From NCBI RefSeq assembly GCF_009727055.1, contig NC_052352.1, forward strand, positions 24,780,327 through 24,844,326: a stretch of DNA of 64,000 nucleotides, given 5' to 3'. The position numbers and the translations under genes are program-made. The stretch's first letter is position 1. Every line of letters starts with the position of its first letter. Shown here piece by piece: positions 21,084-31,160 of this stretch. The notes beneath the pieces are model-generated. The model was given only the letters and a program-made list of their open reading frames with translations, made no database searches and was not told where the DNA came from. Source of the DNA: Benincasa hispida. Taxonomy: Eukaryota; Streptophyta; Magnoliopsida; Cucurbitales; Cucurbitaceae.

Positions 21084-23244
21084 ATGCTAGAATTATGCTC
21101 ATTGCTTTTGTGGGTGTTTTTTTCCTTTCTATTCAAGTGTTGAATGTAAATAGACTAAAGTGGATTATTTATGATTTTGGCATTGTTTTTCTTTAAATTT
21201 TCTGTGGAAATTATTAATTGCTCACATGTTTATTAGTACTAATGTGTGAAAAAGACTCTGTAAATTTGTAGGAGTCATTAGAGTTGAAATTAGGCTGTAA
21301 ATTATTGATTTTGGAAGAGAGAATAGTAGCAAATTGGAGAAAAATTGCATCACAGGACCCGAATTTCGCTTCTCAGAACCGAGACAAGCTCCCAGACCCG
21401 ACCACATCCCGAATCTGACCCGGTTCAGAGCACCCCATACGCGCCAGCTTATCAATGAAGCGTCCGGCTTGTTCCGCATCCCGACCCGATTTCGCCGCCA
21501 GCTTCGTCCGACCCGGTTCGTAGTTGGCTCGTGCATTCGTCTGCTGCTCGCAACTCGTGCGTTCCGTGGATTCGACCCGCCACCTACTCTGCAACCCGTG
21601 CTTTCCATTCGACCCGACCCGCCTGCGTTCGGTTGACTGCACAAGCGGCCATTGATCAGACGATCTGGACCGGTCTGTTTGACCTGGTTGAGCCGGTTTG
21701 ACCGGTTCAACTTGGTTTTTGGAGTTTTTGGGCCGGTTCGAGAGTTTTTTTGCTAGTTCAAGATGATTCAAAGTATTTGAAGTTGATTCCGAGAAGATGG
21801 TTGCTGAATTTTGTAATAAATTAGTTATTTATTTGTCTTTAATGCCAAAATCGGTCCACTTTAGTGTTGTTTACCTATTATGCATGTGATGTATAATGTT
21901 GTATGATTATGTGTGCATACAGTATGTCATATAGTTTTAAAACCCCACCATAGGAAAAGCATGTGACATGCATTTGTTATATCTTATTAGTGTTCTAAAA
22001 TATATACTATGCATGCTTAGTTTTAATATAAGTGTTATATTAAAGCATGTTTGATTGAAGGAAGCATGTTATAGATGAATGATCTAGGGTTATAATTGTT
22101 ATAATTTATTTTATAATTGTTATAAAATAACCTAGACTTCTAAAATCTATAACAAAGATAAGATGCATGCTCACTTAGGTTTAACCTTCGAGCAATCCTA
22201 ATTTTCATAGAAAATAGATCGATATCTTGTAAAACCGAAGTTACAAAAAAACTTACCCAATAAGATCTTGGCAAAAAGTCAGATAAAATGACTAAGGTTG
22301 AAGGTTTTTAAGTTGAAAATTCACGAATCACCTACTACCTGGAGATCGAGTCGGCGTCTGAGTTAGGTTAAACCGGTTTTATGAGCATGCATGAGCGGTG
22401 TAAGGTAATAAAATTTGTTTCACCTAGACATCGTAGGTTAAAAATCCAGTATAAAAGTTATACTCGGATGAATCACCTAGACTTAGGATATGTTTAGTTA
22501 GCCGAAATGTATCGCTAAGTATTTTATACCCTAACCGTCTAGAACACTTCAGTTGGAGAGAAGTAATGTACTTTAAGATCCAGTGTCCCTAAGAGTTCAC
22601 ACCGTGAGATTCATGCTTGGCTTTGGGCTGCCCTGGGAGCGGAACTCCATTCGGAGAGTGTTTGAATGAGTCAATACCAAGGTGAATAAGGAAAGTTGTT
22701 CATAGTAAGTGGGAGAAGGAAGTGTGTCAACACATCCTACAGTCTCTTCCATTAGGTCGCATTGTGAGATTCCTATATTGTGCCTGTATGTCTGCCCTGG
22801 AGCGACCTTACCAATCGAAGGGTTGTATTATAGGATTCGGAACTCCGCAAACTCTAGAAATTGATAGGGTCTCTCAGGTCGTTTTCATTCTTATCTTTCC
22901 AACTTCGGGAGCATAATGATTCCGATCTTTGAGTTTGAAAATGGAGGGTCACACTTACGAGAATTACTAAGTGTTAGTAAATTCTTGATGAAAGTAGCGA
23001 TAACTGAGTTACTATAGGAATAAGAGTTATTTTGGTGATAGTATCTAGTCAAGATAGTCTTGGTTCAATGGAGGAATAGTCGATCACCCCTCGGTGAAGG
23101 TTATTCTAAACCGTGAAATATCGTTGCAAAATATAATAATCAAGGGTATATTATTAGTTTTTTTTTTTTTTTTTTTTTTGCTAAACTTGATTGGATTTAA
23201 AAGATTAATGTTTTTACTAAAGAGGATATGTTTTTCTTTTCAGC
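21084..23244 (+). other. long untranslated leader of copia A
   Basis: About 2.1 kb between the primer site and the gag ATG without a convincing gene. 21355-21690 is markedly GC-rich with repeated CCCGACCCG and ACCGGTT motifs. A 100-codon plus ORF (21334-21636) overlaps this stretch, is rich in Arg and Pro and matches nothing I know. A run of T lies at about 23157-23180. Confidence 0.6.
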
Positions 23245-23718
23245 ATGACTAGCTCTCTAGATCAACTCTTAGCTTCCGAGAAACTTAACAGAGATAATTA
23301 TCAACATGGAAAACAATATGAATTCAAAACTAGTAATAGATGACTTAAGATTTGTCTTAACTGAGAATGTCCTTAGGCCCTGCCTCGAAAGAAGCACCAG
23401 GTAAATATGATTTACTAGATGCTGAGACATGTTTAGTGGAGGATGATACCTCAACCTGGATATTGGATTCATGAGCCACTAATCATATTTGCTTTCTCTT
23501 CTCAGGAAACTAGTTCCTGGAAAAAGCTTGAAGAAGGCGAGATCACCCTCAAGGTTGGAATAGGAAAGGTTGTCTCGGCCAAAGCAGTGGGATACTTGAA
23601 GTTGTTTTTCGAAGATAGATATTTAGTACTTAAAAATATTTTGTATGCACCGCTTATGAAGAGGAATTTAATATCTATCAGTTGTTATTATGGAACAAAA
23701 TGTATAAAATATCTTTAG
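23245..23718 (+). pseudogene. copia gag stub fused to protease (copia A)
   Basis: The ATG at 23245 opens MTSSLDQLLASEKLNRDNY, the N-terminus of a copia gag. After about 50 codons with a frame change (DDLRFVL is still seen near 23338), the sequence jumps at about 23400 to the protease. Most of gag, including the zinc knuckle, is deleted. The protease active site, usually DSGA, reads D-S-stop-A at about 23470 (GGA to TGA). Downstream VLKNILYAPLMKRNLIS is the conserved protease end. It cannot give a functional polyprotein. Confidence 0.8.
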
Positions 23719-25018
23719 AAGTTAATGAAGCGTTCATTTTTCAAAAAAAGGTATTCAATTTTGTTCTACGATACTTGAAAACAACTTATATAAGTTAAGA
23801 CCAACTAAAGCAAAATTTTTCTTAAATAATGAGATGTTTAGAACAGTCGAAACTCAGAATAAAAACAAAAAGTTTCTCTTAATGCCTATCTTTGGCACCT
23901 AAGATTTGGCCACATAAATCTCAAAAGAATTGAGAGATTGATTAAGAATGGACTCCTAAATAAGTTAGAAGACAATTCTTTACCTCCATATGAGTCTTGT
24001 CTTGAGGGAAAAATGACTAAAAGATCTTTTACTTGAAAAAGGTCTCAGAGCCACAATACCCTTAGAGCTCGTATAATTCGGACCTCTGTGGACCGATGAA
24101 TGTCAAAAGCTCGAGGTGGGTATGAATATTTCATCCAGTTTTATTGATGATTATTCAAGGTATGGTCATATTTACCTAATGCATAACAAGTCTGATTCCT
24201 TTGAAAAGTTCAAAGAGTATAAGGCTGAGGTTGAGAAACTAGTTAGGTAAAATAATTAAGACACTACGATCAGATCGAGGTGGGGAGTACATGGACTTAA
24301 GATTCCAGGACTATATGATAGAACACGGAATCAAGTCATAACTCTCTGTACCTAATATGCCACAGCAGAATGGTATATCTGAAAGAAGAAACAAAACCTC
24401 GTTGGACATGAGTCGCTCAATAATGAGCTGTGCTGAGTTACCTGATTCCTTTTAGGGACATGCATTAGAGATTGCTGTCTATATTTTGAATAACGTTCCC
24501 TCTAAAAGTGTTTCAGAAACACCTTATGAGCTATGGAAAGGGGTAAAGGCAGTTTACGTCACTTTAGGATTTGGGGATGCCCGACACGTGTTGGTGCAAA
24601 ATCCTAAAAAATTGGAACATCGTTCAAAACTATGCCTATTTGTAGGTTATCCAAAGGAAACAAAAGGTGGTCTATTTTATGATCCTCAAGAGAATAAGGT
24701 ATTTGTATCGAAAAATGCCACATTCTCAGAGGAAGACCATATAAGAAGTCATCAACCTCGCACTAGACTATTATTGAATGAAATTTCCAAAAATGCTACA
24801 GATAGAGCTAGTTCATCTACTAAACTAGTAGATAAAACTAGTACATCTGGTTAGTCACATCCTTATCAAGAGTTGAGAATACCTCGACGTAGTGGGAGGG
24901 TTGTTCATCAGCCTGACCATTACTTGGGTTTAACAGAAACACAAGTCGTCATATCTCATGAAGGCATAGAGGATCCATCGACTTATAAATAGGCGATAAA
25001 ATATGTGGACCGCGATTA
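23719..25018 (+). pseudogene. copia GAG-pre-integrase and integrase (copia A)
   Basis: The pre-integrase block is seen in pieces (YLWHLRFGHINLKRIERL near 23900). The integrase core follows, with DDYSRYGHIYLMHNKSDSF (24150-24200), a PQQNGISERRNK-like segment near 24360, and TPYELWKG and RSKLCLFVGYPKETKGG in 24486-24854. Many stops and frameshifts separate these, so no part is translatable as a unit. The gene order places it between protease and RT as in Ty1/copia. Confidence 0.75.
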
Positions 25019-26289
25019 GTGGGTCAAAGCCATGGACGTCGAAATGGAGTTTATGCACTTCAATTCTTTCTGGAAACTTGTAGATCAACCAAATGATGTA
25101 AAACTAATTGGTTGTAAGTGGATCTACAAGAGAAAACGAGACCAAGTCGGTAATGTACAGACTTTTAAGGCTCGACTTGTGGTAAAGGGTTATACCCAGA
25201 GAGAGGGAGTGGACTATAAAGAAACTTTCTCTCCCGTTGCCATGCTTAAGTCGATTAGAATACTCTTATCCATTGCCACCTTTTATGACTATGAAATTTG
25301 GTAGATGGATGTCAAGACAGCCTTTTTAAACGGCAATCTTGAGGAAAGTATCTATATGGCTCAACCAGAGGGGTTTATTGCACAGGGTCAAGAACAAAAG
25401 GTTTGTAAGCTTCAAAAATCCATTTATGGTTGAAACAAGCTTCTAGATCTTGGAATATAAGATTTGATACTATGATCAAATCTTATGGATTTGAACAAAA
25501 TGTTGACGAGCTTTGTGTTTACAAGAAGATCGTCAATTCTACTATAGCGTTCTTTAGTTTTATATGTTGGCGATATTCTACTCAATAGGAATGAAGTAGG
25601 TTACCTAACTGACATCAAGAAATGGCTAGCAACGCAATTTCAAATGAAAGATTTAAGAAATGCACAGTATGTTCTCAAGATTCAGATTATTCAGAACTGT
25701 AAGAACAGAACACTAGCCATGTCTCAAGCAACTTATGTAGACAAATGTTGTCTAGGTTTAAGATGTAGAATTCCAAAAGAGGTCTGTTACCTTACAGATA
25801 TGGAATTCATTTTTCAAAAGATCAATGTCCTAAGACACCTCAAGAGGTTGAGGATATGAGACACATTCCCTATGCTTCTGCAGTAGGGAGCCTGATGTAT
25901 ACAATGTTATGTACTATACTTGACATATGCTACGTAGTAGGGATAGTCAGTAGCTATTAGTCTAATTCTGGATATGATCATTGGACTGCCGTCAAGTATC
26001 TTAGGAGAACGAGGAACTACATGCTCGTGTATGGTACTAAGGATTTTATCCTTACTGGATACACTGACTCTGGTTTTCAAACTGATAAAGATGCTAGAAA
26101 GTCTACATCTGGATCAGTGTTCACTCTTAACGGAGGAGCAGTAGTGTGGAGAAGTGTGAAGCAAAACTGTATTGCAGACTCCACAATGGAAGTTGAATAT
26201 ATAGCTGCTTGTGAAGCAGCAAAGAAAGCAGTATGGTTGAAGAAATACTTGACAGATTTGGAAGTCATTCCAAATATGCATCTGCCTAT
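25019..26289 (+). pseudogene. copia RT and RNase H (copia A)
   Basis: 25032-25304 gives the RT fingers: FWKLVDQPNDVKLIGCKWIY, FKARLVVKGYTQREGVDYKE and TFSPVA. A TAG at about 25302 precedes MDVKTAFLNGNLEE (motif A). The catalytic YVDD motif reads YVGD at 25563-25574 (Asp to Gly), and the thumb is frameshifted. RNase H at 26021-26290 keeps YTDSGFQTDKDARKSTSG and EVEYIAACEAAKKAVWLKK, then runs straight into LTR-A at a shared CACTTTTTACAT-like stretch, deleting its C-terminus, the polypurine tract and the LTR start. It is inactive. Confidence 0.85.
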
Positions 26290-27293
26290 CACTTTTTACA
26301 TTCTAAATGTCGTTTTATGTATAAAACTGATTATTTCGTTACTTGATGACCTAGGTAACTTAATCTTAATCCTGAGCTAACTATGAACTCCTATTCACTC
26401 GGAATTATCCTTAGATCTGCATAGGTGAGGGTAGCTTATCATCGCAGGCCTAATAAGCCTCCCATTTCAGGGGTAAGATCGGGTGGATAGCTGGGAACAT
26501 AGGGTGTAAGACGAAATTCACTCCTACCCGTTATAGGGATAGTAGATAGGTTGTTCCTTTTAGTACTGAATCTATGTCTTGAACAAGGGGCCCCACCCTC
26601 TCCTTGGCTCGAAAGGGATTCAGTTTATATGTTGGACCTTAAACCAATTGTTCATTAGAGGATCAATGGAACTTAAGGAACAAGATGTAGTCTTGGGGGC
26701 AAAACGGTTTTTATGACCGAGCTGAGATTACGAACAACCTGTGAAGGATTAGCTTACTAATCATGGTTATATCAAATGGACACAAATATAGCTATAGTGA
26801 AGGGAGTGCAACTACGGGACTCTAGTGGAATGACCCGTTAGTTAACGAATGTTGATTAGCTCTGTCTAAAGAGTTTAGCCAGCTAATCTCCGATCGTTGG
26901 AGCCCATAATCTATAGGTCCATTAGGTTCCCCTACTAGCTCATATGGAATAAACTTAGAATAGTATGATAGGATAATTCGAATTAGGTGAAGAGAGAGAA
27001 AGTGACAAGTATATGTGATATAGTGGTCGGTTTTCAGTTTAGAGATATAGCTTTAATATTTAAATGTGATTTAAATATAAAAAATATGAATACGTTCATA
27101 TTTGAAAGCTGAGAAATAATGGAAATGGTCAAAGATGTAAAAAGTCAAAAAGTTGACTTTTGACTTTAAAAAGTCAAAATTTGACCAACCTTATATTCAA
27201 ATAGACTTGAATTTCGAGAAAATGAATTCGGATTCATGCTCGAGAGGACAGAATTAGTCAACATGAAAAAAATCATAAAAAGTCAAAATGTTG
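26290..27293 (+). mobile_element. 3' LTR-A of copia A, truncated at both ends
   Basis: This matches 19368-20375 of the 5' LTR. It begins inside the LTR, fused to RNase H, and ends at GTCAAAATGTTG, where gypsy G3 sequence starts. Confidence 0.85.
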
Positions 27294-27949
27294 GAAACAA
27301 TTACCCCACCCCCAACTTTAAAATGTGGCAATGTCTTCATTGCCAAAAGTTAAAATAAGTCATGCGATGGTCATAGAATGCGTTGTAAAGAGAGTTTGAA
27401 AGAAAGCTAGTAAACCCCAAACTTCGAGAACTTCATGATGTGACTATCTAAAGATTTAAGTTGACTCTAGTATATACGAAAGAGGTAGAAGCATATTTTT
27501 CATCATTGAAATCATACTTGGTGAAGAAACAGAATGCGATAAACTGCTAAATTTATCTACTCGAAAAATGATTACGGTAGTCAGGGAGGATGCGATGATA
27601 AAACACTGAAAAATAAAATGCAATGTGATAGTGCAAAATTTGAAATAAAGATAAGGAACAGTACACCCCCAAATTTTGCGCTGTCGTCCGCATTGAGTAT
27701 TGATGCATCCATCCTTGCAGCGATCTTTGCTTCTGTGGATTGCAGTGATGGAATCAGATCATTTGCTTCTTCTTGTAATATCTCCGCAATCTTGTGCCTT
27801 AATCCTTGTAAATAGACAAAAAGAGGGTCAAATGATGTTAAAACAAAACAACAAGTTTTTTTTTTTTAAGAGAAATAAGTGAAATACTGAGAATAGTAAA
27901 ATGACGAAGAGTTGTTCAAGAGTTGAGTAAGGGATAGTCCGGGTTTTTA
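27294..27949 (-). other. non-coding 3' part of G3
   Basis: No gene is supported. Purine runs of the TTTGGGGGTG type occur on the minus strand at about 27310-27322 and 27664-27674, the second resembling a polypurine tract. The plus ORFs at 27618-27882 overlap these and are not genes. Confidence 0.5.
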
Positions 27950-29214
27950 AACTTTGCAGATACTGTTTCTCTCTGGAAATCTTCTCCGCAATATGCCTTT
28001 ATCCGTTGTTCATTCTTTAAATGTTAGACTGCCATCCTTGGTGATCAGTTCCATCGCACCATGTGGAAATACTTCTTTGATGATGAAGGGACCGGACCAA
28101 CGTGATTTTAATTTTCCTGGAAAGAGCCGCAATCTTGAATTGAAGAGTAAGACCTTCTGCCCGATTTGGAGGTTTCTAGCGCATATGCGTTTATCATGCC
28201 AGTGTTTGGTGCGCTCTTTATAAATCTTTGCATTCTCATATGCGTTGATCCTTCATTCTTCTAGCTCGACTAGCTATAGTTTTCGCACTTCCCCTGCTTT
28301 CTTCAAATCAAAATTCTATTTCTTGACCGCTCACAATGCTTTATACTCCAACTCCAAAGGAAAATGACACGCCTTGCCAAATACCAACGCATACGGGGAC
28401 ATACTATAGATGTCTTAAATGCGGTCCAGTATGCCCATAACGCATCATCAAGCTTCATTGCCCAATCCTTTCGCGAAGGTTTTACTACCTTCTCAAGTAT
28501 CAATTTGATTTCACGATTGGACATTTCAGCCTGGCCATTTATTTGTGGATGGTATACGGTAGCCACCTTATAGAGGATATTGTACTTGTGCAGTAGCTCC
28601 CTGATATTGTGATTGACAAAGTGTGATCCTTCATCACTTATGATGGCACGGGGAGTGCCAAAACGAGTGAAAATATTCTTCTTGAGGAATTAGGAGACTA
28701 CCGCCGCATCACTTGCGGCGCATGCTATCGCCTCTACCTACTTGGAGATATAATCGACGGCCAATAAAATATAGTGCTTACCATGCAAAGGAGGGAATGG
28801 CCCCTATGAAATCAATCCCCCAAACGTCAAATAATTCTAGCTCCAAGATAGTGTTCATAGGCATTGTGTTCTTCCATGAAATGTTACCGGTGCGTTGACA
28901 CCGATCACATTTCATTGTGTAGTCAGCAACATCCTTAAATAACAAAGGCCAAAAGAATCCACTTTGCAAAATTTTGGCTGCAGTACGTTGTCCTCCAAAG
29001 TGCCCTCCATATGGTGAATCGTGGCATTGTAACAATATGTGTTGTTGAGTAGCATCTGGTACGCATAATCGAATAATTTGGTCTGTACCTCTTTTATACA
29101 GATTCGGCTCATCCCAATAATAATGTTTGCATTCATGCATGAGCTTCTTCTGTTAATGGTAGGTATAATCTTTAGGAAAATATTCACAAACCAAATAATA
29201 AACGATGTTCGCAT
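27950..29214 (-). pseudogene. gypsy integrase (G3)
   Basis: Read downwards: a complete zinc domain (HILLQCHDSPYGGHFGG ... CDRCQRTGNIS, 29080-28860), the core with ELFDVWGIDFIG, then [13 protein letters not shown] and [16 protein letters not shown], so the Asp, Asp and Glu are all present. The C-terminal domain at about 28210-28100 has [20 protein letters not shown] followed by [12 protein letters not shown], the GPF/Y type seen in plant gypsy integrases. The chain is broken by a stop before FLKKN (about 28690) and by frame changes near 28780 and 28300. The catalytic residues are better kept than in G1, but no single frame spans the domain. Confidence 0.8.
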
Positions 29215-29326
29215 ACCAGGGCAGTTCTTCTATGTGGAACAGCTATTCGTTCGGAAACACAACATTCACTTCAGATTCATTGCGGTCAACCTCGGGATTT
29301 TCCGGTCTAAATAAGTGATCCGCAAC

Positions 29327-30668
29327 TTAATTCTTTGTCCCCTTCCGATCAATTATCTCGATGTCAAATTCTTGAAGGAGGAGAACCCATCTGATCAACC
29401 TTGGCTTTGCATCCTTTTTTGTCATCAAATATTTGATTGGCAAGTGATCAGTGTGAATGAGTACCTTAGTTCCCAATAGATATGCCCAAAATTTTTCCAA
29501 CGCAAAAATCACAGCCAGGAGTTCTTTTTATGGTATAATTGAGTTGAGCAGGGTTCAGAGTTTTACTCGAATATGCGATGGGTTGCAAAATAGTTTTCTT
29601 CTTTTGCGCTAATGAAGCTCCCATCGTATACCCGCTTGCATTGCACATGAGTTCGAATGGGAGTATCCAATCTGGCGCCATCAAGACAGGTACGGTAATC
29701 AGCGCATCTTTTAAAATTCTGAATGCGTCGAGGCAATTGTTGTCAAATTCAAACTTTCTTTCCGCCTCTAATCGCGCACTCAGTGGTCGCTATTTTAGAA
29801 AAGTCCTTGACGAATCGTCTATAGAATCCAGCATGCCCCAAGAAGCTTTGCAAAGCCTTCATGTTGGTTGGAGGTGGAAGCTTTTCAATTGCGTCAATCT
29901 TTTCTTTGTCCACTTCCAATCCTTTCCAGGAGATTTTCTGTCCCAACAATATACCCTCTTTCCCCATGATGTGACATTTTTCCCAGTTGAGCACCAAGCT
30001 CATCTCTTCAGGATTTTCTCCAAATTGGCTAGGCAGACTTCATACGTGTTCCCATAAACAAAGAAGTCATTCATAAATATTTCTACTGAATCCTGGAGAT
30101 AATCTGAAAAGATCGCCATCATGCACCTTTGGAACGTGCTTGGCGCATTGCAGAGGCCAAACGGCATGTGGCAAAAAGCAAATGTCCCATATGGGCAGGT
30201 GAATGTGGTCTTGTCTTGGTCTTCAGGAGCTATCATGATTTGATTGTACCCGACATATCCATCCAAGAAGCAATAAAAATCGTTCCTTGCTAATTTGTCC
30301 AGCATTTGGATAAATAATTTTCGGTAGTCCATACATATGCACCATCCAGCCATGGTTCTTTGCGGTATTAATTCATTGTTCTCATTGGGGACTACCGTCA
30401 TTCTGCCTTTCTTCGGCACACATTGCACGGTGCTAACCCACGTGCTATCTGCAATTGGATAAATAATGCCCGCATCCAACCACTTGATAATCTCCTTTTT
30501 GACGACCTCCTTCATCGCAGGGTTAAGTCTGCGTTGATTTTCAATAGTTGATTTGTGGTCGTGCTCCAGACGAATGTGGTGCATGCAGTACGCGGGGCTA
30601 ATTCCTCTAATGTCAGCGAGCGTCCAATCGATTGCTCGCACATGTTTCTTAAGAATTCTCGTCAACAC
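29327..30668 (-). pseudogene. gypsy RT and RNase H (G3)
   Basis: 30668-30000 encodes AIDWTLADIRGISPAYCMHH, WVSTVQCVPKKGRMTVVPN and CICMDYRKL, followed directly by FIQMLDKLA. About 15 residues normally between them are missing. Motif A is YCFLDGYVGYNQI. The catalytic motif reads FMNDF instead of FMDDF (Asp to Asn at about 30063-30080). A frame change at about 30000 leads to 30003-29749 (LGQKISWKGLEVDKEKIDAI, SFLGHAGFYRRFV). RNase H is in 29684-29327: LMCNASGYTMGASLAQKKK, where the usual Asp is Asn, and [19 protein letters not shown] would copy element RNA into DNA. This one has lost catalytic residues in both RT and RNase H. Confidence 0.85.
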
Positions 30669-31160
30669 ATTCTCTTATTCTTCGTTAAGCGCAGAGGAAA
30701 TTATCACTGGTAGGGTTTTTAGTTTGAGTGTTGGTGGTTCCACAAGAGAAGGTTGTGTTATTTTTCTTTCTTTCTTCAGCTCTTCTTTTTGTGTTGTGAT
30801 CGATCCTTCTTCTTTGTTTTTTTTTTGCTACGATCGCATTGCAAGCAGCTACGGATGTGTTGGAATCCTCTCTTCACACTCTTCATCAGACTTTTCTTCT
30901 TCAATCAAATTTAGGTCATCTTCAGAATCTTGCATGTCTTCCTCATCAGGAAATTTCATGGCACGAATTATATTAAATTTGAGCTTCTGTCCATTTATGC
31001 TCAAAGTGATTTCTCCCTTGTGCACATCAATTTGAGCACGACCAGTTGATAGGAAAGGTCGTCTAGAATGATGAGCACATCTTTGTCGGCCTTATAATCT
31101 TGGATGATGAAGTCAGCTTGCAAAATAAACTTATCAATCGTGATCAGCACGTCCTTCATT
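30669..31160 (-). pseudogene. gypsy protease C-terminus and linker to RT (G3)
   Basis: Directly below the insertion the minus strand resumes with KDVLITIDKFILQADFII, the block found as EDVIVQVDKFIVPADFII in G1 at about 1185. The RPFLATGR block then decays, and an acidic/basic linker rich in Ser and Lys leads to LTRILKKHVRAIDW of RT. Frames change at least twice. The plus ORF at 30553-31035 is the opposite strand of this linker. Confidence 0.7.

Larger units (their letters stand above)
16233..22205. repeat. large inverted repeat, two arms of about 3 kb
   Basis: 16233-19341 is the reverse complement of 19342-22205 over nearly its whole length. Each arm holds a copia LTR-A, primer site and leader. 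The arms differ at scattered positions (for example two differences in about 55 bases near 16500/21920), and the left arm reaches about 245 bp further toward the LTR start. There is no spacer. Identical gene-like ORFs on both arms (16783-17084, 21222-21771) are the same leader sequence. Confidence 0.9.
19342..27293 (+). mobile_element. Ty1/copia element A, defective
   Basis: Order: truncated LTR-A, Met primer site, long leader, gag stub, protease, integrase, RT, RNase H, truncated LTR-A. Protease, integrase, RT, RNase H is the copia order. Both LTRs are incomplete: the 5' one lacks about 330 bp at its start. The 3' one is fused into RNase H at its own start and is cut at 27293 by gypsy sequence, so no target duplication can be read. 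Confidence 0.85.

Noticed and set aside
23157..23180. Poly-T run as a terminator or retroposon tail
   Set aside because: It is a simple run within the copia A leader, without target duplications or a retroposed gene beside it.
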